Part shown: piece after piece, positions 15,912 to 24,072 of the stretch
How positions within the stretch are numbered: position 1 is the stretch's first letter
Layout of the letters: every line of letters starts with the position of its first letter
NCBI RefSeq assembly: GCF_900142015.1
Contig: NZ_FQZN01000031.1
Location: 1 to 63,437 of the forward strand
Source: Bacteroides stercorirosoris
GTDB taxonomy: Bacteria > Bacteroidota > Bacteroidia > Bacteroidales > Bacteroidaceae
DNA: 63,437 bases
Reading direction: 5' to 3'
Translations under genes and position numbers: made by a program
The notes under the pieces: generated by a model
Databases searched by the model: none
Seen by the model: the letters and a program-made list of their open reading frames with translations, nothing else
What the model was told of the DNA's origin: nothing

Positions 15912-18038
15912 ATGATACAATTATTCCATCGAATGATTTCCTCCGCCCTCGGCATTTCCGAGAAGCAAATCGGCCATACGCTCGACCTGCTGGCGGACGG
16001 AGCTACTATCCCTTTCATCAGCCGCTACCGTAAAGAAGCCACCGGCGGACTAGATGAAGTGCAAATTGAAGCCATCAAGACACAATACGAGAAGCTGAAC
16101 GAAACAGCCAAGCGAAAAGAAACCATCATCAACACCATCAACGAACAGGGAAAGATGACCCCCGAACTGCAAAAACGCATTGATGAGATGTGGGACAGCA
16201 CCGTGCTCGAAGATATCTACCTACCCTATAAGCCCAAACGCCGGACACGTGCCGAAGTAGCCCGGCAGAAAGGGCTGGAACCGCTGGCAACACTGCTGAT
16301 GCTGCAACGCGAACCCAACCCCGAAAAGCGCGCGGAAGCATACGTGAAAGGAGAAGTGAAAGATGCGGAAGATGCACTGAAAGGCGCCCGCGACATCATT
16401 GCCGAACAGGTCAGCGAAGACGAACAGGCACGCAACACCGTGCGTTTCGCTTTCTCCCGGCAAGCCGTCATCACCGCCAAAGTGATGAAAGGCAAAGAGA
16501 GTGAAGCCGATAAATACCGGGATTATTTTGAATTCAGCAAACCACTGAATAAATGTACCTCACACCAGCTGCTCGCCATCCGCCGTGCCGAAGCCGAAGG
16601 ACTATTGAAAGTCAGCATAAGCCCCGACGATGAAGAATGCGTGGAACGGCTGGAACGCCGGTTTGTCCGCAGCAACAATGCTTGTGGCGAACAGGTGGCG
16701 GAAGCCGTGCAAGATGCCTACAAACGCTTGCTGAAGTCTTCCATCGAAACCGAATTTGCAGCGCAAAGCAAAGAGCGGGCCGACGAGGAAGCCATCCGCG
16801 TATTCGTCCAGAACCTGCGCCAGTTGCTGCTGGCATCTCCCTTAGGGCAGAAACGGGTGATGGGCATCGATCCCGGATTCCGCACAGGTTGCAAGGTAGT
16901 GTGCCTGGATGCACAAGGAAATCTGCTCCACAACGAAAATATCTATCCGCACGCTCCGGTATACAAGACAGCGGACGCCATAGCAAAAATTCAGAAAATG
17001 GTGGAAGCCTACCAGATAGACGCCATCGCGGTGGGAAACGGAACGGCAAGCCGCGAGACGGAAGAGTTTCTGAAACACCAGACTTTCAGAAAAGAAATTC
17101 AGGTATTCGTGGTGAGCGAACAGGGAGCCTCCATCTACTCCGCATCCAAGATAGCCCGTGATGAGTTTCCCGAGTACGACGTCACCGTGCGTGGGGCGGT
17201 ATCCATTGCCCGCCGGCTGATGGACCCGTTGGCGGAACTGGTGAAGATTGATCCGAAATCCATCGGCGTAGGTCAATACCAGCACGATGTGGATCAGACG
17301 AAACTGAAGAAGTCACTGGATCTGACCGTAGAGAGTTGCGTGAACCTGGTCGGCGTGAACCTGAATACGGCAAGCAACCACCTGCTGACCTACATTTCGG
17401 GACTGGGTCCGCAACTGGCACAGAATATCGTGAACTACCGTGCCGAAAACGGTGCGTTCACTTCACGCAAGCAACTGATGAAAGTGCCGCGCATGGGAGC
17501 CAAAGCTTTTGAGCAATGTGCCGGCTTCCTCCGCATCCCGCAGGCGGAAAATCCCCTGGATAACTCCGCCGTCCACCCCGAAAGCTACTGCATCGTCGAG
17601 CAAATGGCAAAAGACCTGGGATGCAGTGTGGCAGAGCTTATCGCCAACAAAGAACTCCGCCTGAAAATCCGGCCGGAGAAGTACATCACTCCCACCGTGG
17701 GAATGCCGACGCTGAAAGATATCTTGCAGGAACTGGACAAACCGGGACGTGACCCGCGAGGCCCGATAAAGATTTTCGAGTTCGACAAGAATGTGCGCAC
17801 CATCAACGACTTGCACGAGGGCATGGAACTGCCCGGCATCGTAGGCAACATCACCAATTTCGGTGCTTTCGTGGATATAGGTATCAAAGAAAACGGGCTG
17901 GTGCACCTCTCCCAACTGGCAGACCGGTTCGTTTCAGACCCAAACGAAATTGTTTCTATCCACCAGCACGTCCGTGTCAAAGTACTGAGTGTGGACATAG
18001 CCCGGAAGCGGATTGCTTTGAAGCTGATTTCAGAGTAA
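15912..18038 (+). CDS. tex: Tex-family RNA-binding transcription accessory protein
   Basis: The protein has 708 residues from the ATG at 15912. A TTG 30 bp upstream lies within the promoter and is rejected. N-terminal helical region: HRMISSALGISEKQIGHTLDLLADG and TIPFISRYRKEATGGLDE. A YqgF/RNase H-like domain (RVMGIDPGFRTGCKVVCLD) follows. Helix-hairpin-helix motifs are seen in HLLTYISGLGPQLAQNIV and SRKQLMKVPRMGAKAFEQCAGF. A C-terminal S1 domain (GIVGNITNFGAFVDIGIKEN) ends the protein. Tex proteins bind RNA and influence transcription complexes in many bacteria. The length is typical of the family. It is monocistronic, and its 3' end overlaps the convergent CPBP gene by 62 bp. Confidence 0.96.
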   Translation: MIQLFHRMISSALGISEKQIGHTLDLLADGATIPFISRYRKEATGGLDEVQIEAIKTQYEKLNETAKRKETIINTINEQGKMTPELQKRIDEMWDSTVLEDIYLPYKPKRRTRAEVARQKGLEPLATLLMLQREPNPEKRAEAYVKGEVKDAEDALKGARDIIAEQVSEDEQARNTVRFAFSRQAVITAKVMKGKESEADKYRDYFEFSKPLNKCTSHQLLAIRRAEAEGLLKVSISPDDEECVERLERRFVRSNNACGEQVAEAVQDAYKRLLKSSIETEFAAQSKERADEEAIRVFVQNLRQLLLASPLGQKRVMGIDPGFRTGCKVVCLDAQGNLLHNENIYPHAPVYKTADAIAKIQKMVEAYQIDAIAVGNGTASRETEEFLKHQTFRKEIQVFVVSEQGASIYSASKIARDEFPEYDVTVRGAVSIARRLMDPLAELVKIDPKSIGVGQYQHDVDQTKLKKSLDLTVESCVNLVGVNLNTASNHLLTYISGLGPQLAQNIVNYRAENGAFTSRKQLMKVPRMGAKAFEQCAGFLRIPQAENPLDNSAVHPESYCIVEQMAKDLGCSVAELIANKELRLKIRPEKYITPTVGMPTLKDILQELDKPGRDPRGPIKIFEFDKNVRTINDLHEGMELPGIVGNITNFGAFVDIGIKENGLVHLSQLADRFVSDPNEIVSIHQHVRVKVLSVDIARKRIALKLISE

Positions 18039-18876
18039 GCACAATAGCAATACTTATCAATGCGGTGCACAGGATGGAACCTTCGAACCCGAATGCACCG
18101 CCATTGATGAGGTTTTCTTCGGGCAGATTCAGGTTCAACAAGGTATTGCCATATTGTTCACCGCTTACTTCCAACCCAAGAATCGGTCCCTGAAACCAAT
18201 TCCAGAAAAGATGAAGAGCGATAGGAAACCATAAATTACGCGTATAGATGTAGGTAGACCCCATCAGTACTCCGGCCAGTAATATATTCAGAAAAGCCAT
18301 AAGAGAAAAGTCAGGATTCAGAAAGTGCATCAACGAGAATAAGGCAGACGAAAGGAACAAAGCCACGAAACGATTGACACCCGCACTCAGCAGACGTCCC
18401 AAGACGAAGCCCCGAAAAGCGACTTCTTCGCTGACGGCAACCATCAGCATCAGCACCCAGGACATAAGCAAATCATTCAGGTTGAAGTGCACGGACACAA
18501 TTTTGACTTCACCAAGCCCATATAATATTCCAAACCCGACGGCATAGATGATCAGGGCTACCCATAGTCCCCAAAGAATATCTTTAGCCCGCCCTTTCAG
18601 AGACAACCCCAACTCGGCGAACGGACGATGATCCCACCCTTTCAATAAAATAAAAGCCGCCAGCAGGGCACCTCCCGCCAGGCAAGTCCGCGCCAGAACA
18701 TCATACAAGATTCCACTCTCTTTCAGAGCTGGAAAAATATACAGAAATATCCCCAATATTTCGGTCAACGTAAACATCAAAAGTATATAGACAACAATCT
18801 TCGCTATCATAGCCATGCAAGCAACCACCTTCGGCACTTTCAATTCCCCCTCTTCATTCCCATCCATTGATTTCAT
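17977..18876 (-). CDS. CPBP-family intramembrane metalloprotease (CAAX-protease-like)
   Basis: This 299-residue integral membrane protein has about eight hydrophobic segments. The three family motifs are present: EExxxR in SEEVAFRGFVLGRLL, FxxxH in LFSLMHFLNP, and HxxxN in ALHLFWNWFQG. CPBP proteins are ABI/CAAX-type intramembrane proteases; bacterial roles include bacteriocin self-immunity and processing of membrane proteins, but no substrate is evident here. The C-terminal ~20 codons overlap the tex 3' end on the opposite strand. A TATTTTTG -7 box on the minus strand (18908-18915) precedes the ATG at 18876. ATGs at 18867 and further in are possible alternatives. Confidence 0.88.
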   Translation of the reverse strand: MKSMDGNEEGELKVPKVVACMAMIAKIVVYILLMFTLTEILGIFLYIFPALKESGILYDVLARTCLAGGALLAAFILLKGWDHRPFAELGLSLKGRAKDILWGLWVALIIYAVGFGILYGLGEVKIVSVHFNLNDLLMSWVLMLMVAVSEEVAFRGFVLGRLLSAGVNRFVALFLSSALFSLMHFLNPDFSLMAFLNILLAGVLMGSTYIYTRNLWFPIALHLFWNWFQGPILGLEVSGEQYGNTLLNLNLPEENLINGGAFGFEGSILCTALISIAIVLTLKSASKQSASGLCPHSVL

Positions 18877-18957
18877 ATCCTTCGCTTTTAATATGTTAAT
18901 ACCCCGGCAAAAATACCTATAAAATTAAAAATAGGAAGCAAATTCCTGTAAAATCCG

Positions 18958-18965
18958 TATATTTG
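18958..18965 (+). promoter_or_regulatory. -7 promoter element for the LRR protein gene
   Basis: TATATTTG is an exact TAnnTTTG match 22 bp upstream of the ATG at 18988. It is divergent from the CPBP promoter box at 18908-18915 (minus). Confidence 0.6.
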
Positions 18966-18987
18966 TCAAAACATATCCGTAACAACC

Positions 18988-20058
18988 ATGAAAATAAGAA
19001 AAATACTCGCTACTATAATGCTTGTCACATGCACCTGCACAGTAGTCGCCCAAAATCCAGATACAACGGCAGGCAAGAAAACGTATTTCGTCTCCAAACC
19101 CGGAACCTTAGTGTCCATGCTCACCGAAGACGAAGCCAACAGCATCACCCACCTTACACTGACCGGAAAACTCAATGCCATCGACTTCAAGCACTTGCGG
19201 GATGAATTCAAGAACTTGCAGGTACTGGACATCTCCAATGCCTCCATCAGCACGTATGCCGGCAAAAGCGGCACTTACCCCGACCGGTTCTATATCTATC
19301 CACCCAACTGCGTGCCTGCTTATGCATTCTGCCAGCAGACGAATGACAGCACTTTCACCGGGAAAACCACTCTCCGGAAAGTCATTCTTTCGGAAAAGAT
19401 CAAGAATATAGAAGATGCAGCGTTCAAGGGTTGTGCCAATCTGAAGATATGCCAGCTGAGAAAGAAAACAGCCCCTAATCTGCTGACAGAGGCTTTGGCG
19501 GACAGTATTACAGCCATTTTCGTACCGTTGGGCAGCAGCGATTCTTATCGCGCCAAAAAGCACTGGGATACCTTTGCTGTGATAGAAGGTGAGCCGATGG
19601 AAGCCTTTGTGCAGGTAGGTTTAATGGGAAGCCTCGCCAGCGAATTGGTAGAAGCTGGCCTGCAACCCAAAGACGTGAATTTCCTCACTGTGGAAGGGAA
19701 ACTGGACGCAGCGGATTTCACACTGATACGTGACTATATGCCCAATCTTGTAGCCGTTAACCTGAGCAAATGCAATGCCGTAGCCATTCCCGAATATACG
19801 TTTACACAGAAGAAGTACTTGCTTCGCATCCAGCTTCCCCAAGGTCTGAAAAGCATCGGACAACGGGCATTCAGCGGTTGCGGACGGTTGTGCGGCACAC
19901 TGGAATTGCCTGCCGGGGTGACCGCCATTGAGTATGGCGCATTCATGGGATGTGACAACCTGCGCTATGTGGTGGCCACAGGGAATAAAATTACGACGCT
20001 GGGGGATAACCTGTTCGGAGAGGACGGGAGGAATAAGTTGATCTATAAACGAGATTGA
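18988..20058 (+). CDS. Secreted BspA-like leucine-rich-repeat protein
   Basis: The 356-residue protein has a signal peptide (MKIRKILATIMLVTCTCTVVAQ). After it come two LRR_5/BspA-type blocks. One is around residues 50-160 (NLQVLDIS, TTLRKVILSEKIKNIEDAAFKGCANLK). The other is around residues 225-350 (LLRIQLPQGLKSIGQRAFSGCGRL and GVTAIEYGAFMGCDNLRYV), with the AF.GC..L consensus of this family. BspA-type repeats mediate binding to host or bacterial surface molecules in oral and gut Bacteroidetes. No lipobox or sorting domain is seen, so it is probably periplasmic or released. The ligand is unknown. A strong hairpin terminator follows. Confidence 0.85.
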   Translation: MKIRKILATIMLVTCTCTVVAQNPDTTAGKKTYFVSKPGTLVSMLTEDEANSITHLTLTGKLNAIDFKHLRDEFKNLQVLDISNASISTYAGKSGTYPDRFYIYPPNCVPAYAFCQQTNDSTFTGKTTLRKVILSEKIKNIEDAAFKGCANLKICQLRKKTAPNLLTEALADSITAIFVPLGSSDSYRAKKHWDTFAVIEGEPMEAFVQVGLMGSLASELVEAGLQPKDVNFLTVEGKLDAADFTLIRDYMPNLVAVNLSKCNAVAIPEYTFTQKKYLLRIQLPQGLKSIGQRAFSGCGRLCGTLELPAGVTAIEYGAFMGCDNLRYVVATGNKITTLGDNLFGEDGRNKLIYKRD

Positions 20059-20083
20059 CATCTATCATATAATCACCTAAAAA

Positions 20084-20121
20084 ACATCGCCTTGCAACAA
20101 CTGAATATTGCAAGGCGATGT
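20084..20121. terminator. Bidirectional terminator between LRR gene and ABC-F gene
   Basis: ACATCGCCTTGCAA (20084-20097) and TTGCAAGGCGATGT (20108-20121) form a perfect 14-bp stem with a 10-nt loop. It has A-rich sequence on the left and a T-rich tail on the right, between convergent genes. Confidence 0.85.
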
Positions 20122-20143
20122 GTCTTTATTGTAAGAACGATAT

Positions 20144-21760
20144 TTAATTTCCGTACATCTTCGCTCTCAGTTCCTTGATATGATCCGAAGTGATATATTC
20201 ATCATATTCCATCATCTTATCAATGATACCATTCGGCGTCAGTTCAATAATACGATTGGCTACGGTCTGAATAAACTCGTGGTCATGGGAAGAGAACAGG
20301 ATGTTTCCTCTATAACTCTTGAGGTTATTGTTGAACGCCTGGATGGATTCCAAGTCCAAGTGATTGGTCGGAGTATCCAATATCAGACAGTTGGCATTGC
20401 GCAACTGCATACGGGCAATCATACAACGCATCTTCTCACCTCCCGACAGCACACTCGCCTTTTTCAGAACCTCTTCACCGGAGAACAACATACGGCCGAG
20501 GAAACTCTTCATGTAAACTTCATTCCCTTCACCGAACTGGCTCAGCCAATCCACCAGGTTCAGGTCGGTATTGAAATATCGGGTGTTGTCCAGCGGCAGG
20601 TAAGCAGTAGTGATAGTGACACCCCAGTTGAAAGTTCCTGCATCCGGTTTCATTTCTTCATTGATAATCTCGAACAATGAAGTCATGGCACGCGGATCAC
20701 GTGAAAGGAATACTACCTTATCCCCTTTTTCCACATTGAAATTGACGCCACGGAAAAGTACCGTACCGTCTTCCAGAGTCTTGGTCAGGCCGGAAACTTC
20801 CAGAATCTGATTGCCCGGTTCGCGTTCGGGAGTAAAGATGATGCCCGGATATTTGCGTGAAGAAGGTTTGATTTCCTCTACATTCAGCTTCTCCAACATT
20901 TTCTTACGGCTAGTAGTCTGCTTGCTCTTTGCCACATTGGCACTGAAACGGCGGATAAACTCTTCCAACTCTTTTTTCTTCTCTTCGGCCTTTGCCTTCT
21001 GGTTCTGCTGCTGACGCAAAGCCAACTGGCTTGACTCATACCAGAAACTATAGTTACCGGCAAAGAGATTGATCTTGCCATAGTCGATATCAACCGTATG
21101 CGTACAAACAGAGTCAAGGAAGTGACGGTCGTGGCTCACCACCAGCACCGTATGCTCAAAGTTTGCCAGATAGTCTTCCAACCACATCACGGTTTCCATA
21201 TCCAGGTCATTGGTAGGCTCATCCAGCAACAGGTTATCCGGATTACCGAAAAGCGCCTGCGCCAACATGACACGTACTTTCTCCTTACCGCTGAGGTCGC
21301 CCATCAACAGATAATGCTTATCTTCTTTAATGCCCAGTCCGCTCAACAAAGCGGCAGCGTCACTTTCGGCATTCCAGCCGTCCAGTTCTGCAAATCTTTC
21401 TTCCAGCTCGGAAACCTTCAGACCGTCTTCATCCGTGAAATCTTCTTTGGCATAAAGCACTTCGCGCTGCTTCATGATATCCCACAGAACCGTATGCCCC
21501 ATCATTACGGTATCCATAACCGTGAAAGCATCCCACTTAAAGTGGTCCTGGCTCAATACGGAAAGACGCTCGCCCGGACCTAACATGATAGAACCGGTGG
21601 TAGGATCCAGTTCGCCGGATATGGCACGCAGGAAAGTTGATTTCCCGGCACCGTTGGCACCAATAATACCATAACAGTTACCACTTGTAAACTTCAGGTT
21701 TACATCATTAAATAATACTCTTTTTCCAAACTGTACGGAAACGTTCGAGACTGTAATCAT
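20144..21760 (-). CDS. ABC-F family ATPase (YbiT-like) with degenerate second nucleotide site
   Basis: This soluble 538-residue protein has two ABC domains and no membrane segments. Domain 1 has Walker A GANGAGKST, a signature of the form LSGKEK and Walker B LLLDEPTNDLD. A charged linker (residues ~245-300, rich in K/E) follows. Domain 2 has no recognisable Walker A (VVFLSRDPRAMTS is at its position), signature LSGGEK and Walker B LILDTPTNHLD, in which the catalytic Glu is Thr. ABC-F proteins act on ribosomes (translation factors or antibiotic protection). The composite site made of domain-1 Walker motifs and the domain-2 signature is intact; the other is degenerate. TACCTTTG on the minus strand (21827-21834) is the likely -7 box. 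Confidence 0.9.
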   Translation of the reverse strand: MITVSNVSVQFGKRVLFNDVNLKFTSGNCYGIIGANGAGKSTFLRAISGELDPTTGSIMLGPGERLSVLSQDHFKWDAFTVMDTVMMGHTVLWDIMKQREVLYAKEDFTDEDGLKVSELEERFAELDGWNAESDAAALLSGLGIKEDKHYLLMGDLSGKEKVRVMLAQALFGNPDNLLLDEPTNDLDMETVMWLEDYLANFEHTVLVVSHDRHFLDSVCTHTVDIDYGKINLFAGNYSFWYESSQLALRQQQNQKAKAEEKKKELEEFIRRFSANVAKSKQTTSRKKMLEKLNVEEIKPSSRKYPGIIFTPEREPGNQILEVSGLTKTLEDGTVLFRGVNFNVEKGDKVVFLSRDPRAMTSLFEIINEEMKPDAGTFNWGVTITTAYLPLDNTRYFNTDLNLVDWLSQFGEGNEVYMKSFLGRMLFSGEEVLKKASVLSGGEKMRCMIARMQLRNANCLILDTPTNHLDLESIQAFNNNLKSYRGNILFSSHDHEFIQTVANRIIELTPNGIIDKMMEYDEYITSDHIKELRAKMYGN

Positions 21761-22057
21761 TGATTTATGAGAAGATTTATGATTTTTAATTTATGATTTA
21801 TCCATGCTATCCGATAAAATCGGGCACAAAGGTAGTCATAAATCTCCAATTTCCCATCATAAATCAGAAATCATAAATCATAAATCCATAAGTGCGCTGT
21901 CAATCTGACATAAAAGTATTACCTTTGCGGCGTTTTCGGCAAAAGCCGCCTGTTTGGCAAAGTTTTTGTTGATACAGCGGTATATTAACTTAAACCCTTG
22001 ACAGCAATGAAGACAAATCCTTTTTTCAAGAATAACAAGAATAATAAGAATAGAAAT
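21761..22057. other. Divergent intergenic region between ABC-F and grpE
   Basis: It contains TTATGATTTATGATTT-like low-complexity repeats in both orientations (about 21765-21800 and 21838-21890), and minus-strand TACCTTTG (21827-21834) for the ABC-F gene. Plus-strand TACCTTTG (21920-21927) probably drives grpE-dnaJ. No CIRCE-type operator was recognised. Confidence 0.6.
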
Positions 22058-22648
22058 ATGAACCCGAAAGAAAAAGAAAACATCAACGAAGAAGAGTTAA
22101 AATCCGAAGCTACTCAAGAAGAAGCTGCGGAGAATGAAGAAGTTCGCGAAGAAGAAACGCAGGAGGAAGCTACTCTGACAGAGGAAGAAAAGCTTGCCAA
22201 GGAACTGGAAGAGGCCAACAAAACGATAGAAGACCAGAAAGACAAGTATCTGCGTCTCTCGGCCGAGTTTGACAACTACCGCAAACGTACGATGAAGGAG
22301 AAAGCCGAGCTGATCCTGAACGGCGGTGAAAAAACAATCGGCAGCATTCTGCCTGTGGTAGACGACTTCGAACGCGCCCTGAAAAATATGGAAACTGCCA
22401 CTGACGTAGCAGCCGTGAAGGAAGGGGTGGAACTGATTTATAACAAGTTCATGTCTGTACTAGCACAGGATGGCGTGAAAGTGATCGAGACCAAAGACAA
22501 ACCGCTCGACACGGACTATCACGAAGCCATCGCCGTGGTTCCGGCACCCGATAAAGCCTTGAAAGGCAAAATTCTGGATTGCGTACAGACGGGCTACATG
22601 CTAAACGACAAAGTAATCCGCCATGCCAAAGTGGTGGTAGGAGAATAA
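22058..22648 (+). CDS. grpE: GrpE nucleotide exchange factor
   Basis: Translation from the ATG at 22058 (MNPKEKENINEEEL) gives 196 residues. ATG at 22007 and TTG at 21998 are in-frame alternatives that add an Asn/Lys-rich leader; the MNPKEK start resembles other Bacteroides GrpE proteins as I recall them. An acidic N-terminal ~60 residues precede the long helical region (LAKELEEANKTIEDQKDKYLRLSAEFDNYRKRT). A C-terminal beta domain (DTDYHEAIAVVPAPDKALKG, ILDCVQTGYMLNDKVIRHAKV) carries the family signature. It releases ADP from DnaK in the cytosol. It is co-transcribed with dnaJ, 10 bp downstream. Confidence 0.95.
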   Translation: MNPKEKENINEEELKSEATQEEAAENEEVREEETQEEATLTEEEKLAKELEEANKTIEDQKDKYLRLSAEFDNYRKRTMKEKAELILNGGEKTIGSILPVVDDFERALKNMETATDVAAVKEGVELIYNKFMSVLAQDGVKVIETKDKPLDTDYHEAIAVVPAPDKALKGKILDCVQTGYMLNDKVIRHAKVVVGE

Positions 22649-22658
22649 CATAATATAT

Positions 22659-23846
22659 ATGGAAAAAAGAGATTACTACGAAGTACTGGAAGTCGAAAAG
22701 ACAGCATCGGTAGAGGAAATAAAGAAAGCTTATCGAAAAAAAGCCATCCAATATCACCCGGACAAAAACCCGGGTGACAAAGTGGCTGAAGAGAAATTCA
22801 AGGAAGCGGCAGAAGCATACGACGTACTAAGCAATCCGGACAAGCGTGCCCGTTATGACCAGTTCGGCCATGCCGGAATGAGTGGTGCCGCCGGCAACGG
22901 AGGTCCGTTCGGCGGTTTCAGCGGCGGTATGTCCATGGACGATATTTTCTCCATGTTCGGAGATATCTTCGGCGGACGTGGCGGCGGCTTCGGAGGAGGA
23001 TTCAGCGGTTTCGGAGGAGGCTTTGGCGGAGGAGGCTCGCAACAACAGCGCGCACGCTTCCGCGGCTCGGACCTGCGCGTAAAGGTGAAGCTGAACCTGA
23101 AAGAGATTTCTACCGGTGTAGAGAAAAAATTCAAACTGAAAAAATACGTTCCCTGTAATCATTGTCACGGAACAGGCGCTGAGGGTGACGGCGGCGCGGA
23201 AACTTGTACGACCTGTAAAGGAAGCGGTACGGTGATCCGCAACCAACAGACCATTCTCGGCACGATGCAGACACGTACCACCTGTCCCACTTGCGGCGGT
23301 GAAGGCAAAATCATCAAGAATAAGTGTAAGGAGTGTGCCGGAGAAGGTATCGTTTACGGTGAAGAAGTGGTAAGCGTGAATATCCCTAAAGGCGTAATGG
23401 AGGGCATGCAGCTTTCTATGAGTGGTAAGGGAAATGCCGGAAAGCACAATGGTGTGCCGGGCGACCTGCTGATTCTTGTTGAAGAAGAACAGGACAAGGA
23501 TCTGATACGCGACGAGAACGACTTGATTTACAACCTGCTTCTCAGCTTCCCGACAGCCGCCCTGGGCGGTGCGGTAGAGATACCGACCATCGACGGAAAG
23601 GTGAAAGTGAAGATTGAATCGGGAACACAACCGGGTAAAGTGCTCCGCCTGCGCGGAAAAGGCTTGCCGAGTGTGAACGGATACGGTACGGGTGACTTGT
23701 TGGTAAACGTCAGCGTATACGTGCCGGAAACCCTGAATAAAGACGAGAAGAAAGCACTCGAAGAAATGGAAACGTCAGACAACTTCAAACCGAATACTTC
23801 TATTAAAGAGAAGATATTCAAAAAATTCAAGAGCTTGTTTGATTGA
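22659..23846 (+). CDS. dnaJ: Chaperone protein DnaJ (type I)
   Basis: The protein has 395 residues. The J domain is at 1-70, with the HPD motif at residues 33-35 (QYHPDKNPGD). A glycine/phenylalanine-rich region (about 75-130, repeated FGGG) follows. A zinc-finger domain has four CxxCxGxG motifs: CNHCHGTG, CTTCKGSG, CPTCGGEG and CKECAGEG. C-terminal substrate-binding domains complete the protein. It stimulates the ATPase of DnaK and delivers clients. It is the second gene of the grpE-dnaJ operon and is followed by an intrinsic terminator. dnaK is not in the window. Confidence 0.98.
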   Translation: MEKRDYYEVLEVEKTASVEEIKKAYRKKAIQYHPDKNPGDKVAEEKFKEAAEAYDVLSNPDKRARYDQFGHAGMSGAAGNGGPFGGFSGGMSMDDIFSMFGDIFGGRGGGFGGGFSGFGGGFGGGGSQQQRARFRGSDLRVKVKLNLKEISTGVEKKFKLKKYVPCNHCHGTGAEGDGGAETCTTCKGSGTVIRNQQTILGTMQTRTTCPTCGGEGKIIKNKCKECAGEGIVYGEEVVSVNIPKGVMEGMQLSMSGKGNAGKHNGVPGDLLILVEEEQDKDLIRDENDLIYNLLLSFPTAALGGAVEIPTIDGKVKVKIESGTQPGKVLRLRGKGLPSVNGYGTGDLLVNVSVYVPETLNKDEKKALEEMETSDNFKPNTSIKEKIFKKFKSLFD

Positions 23847-23884
23847 AAAGATTTCGAATTCTAAAAAGCATAGTATAAACAGTG

Positions 23885-23929
23885 TCAGTTAAAGTTTGTA
23901 TTCATACTTTAACTGATACGTTTTTTTTA
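23885..23929 (+). terminator. Intrinsic terminator of grpE-dnaJ
   Basis: TCAGTTAAAGT (23885-23895) pairs with ACTTTAACTGA (23906-23916), 11 bp, followed within a few bases by a run of eight T residues. Confidence 0.88.
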
Positions 23930-24008
23930 TAAATCAAGGAACATTTGGTTTATTAAACAAAAAACGTCAAAACGAACCTCAATCATCTATTCGTACAGAT
24001 AGTTTTAT

Positions 24009-24016
24009 TATCTTTG
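24009..24016 (+). promoter_or_regulatory. -7 promoter element for the zinc metalloprotease gene
   Basis: TATCTTTG matches TAnnTTTG, 56 bp upstream of the ATG at 24073. No clear -33 TTTG is seen. Confidence 0.55.
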
Positions 24017-24072
24017 CGACCCCTTATTCTATGAGTAGAATAGGTAACCTGATGATAATTGATTAATAGCTG

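Noticed and set aside
16138..17915. Several long antisense frames within tex (minus strand, and plus-strand frame 16637-17161)
   Set aside because: They are shadows caused by the codon usage of tex, with Cys/Arg/Ser-rich nonsense translations.
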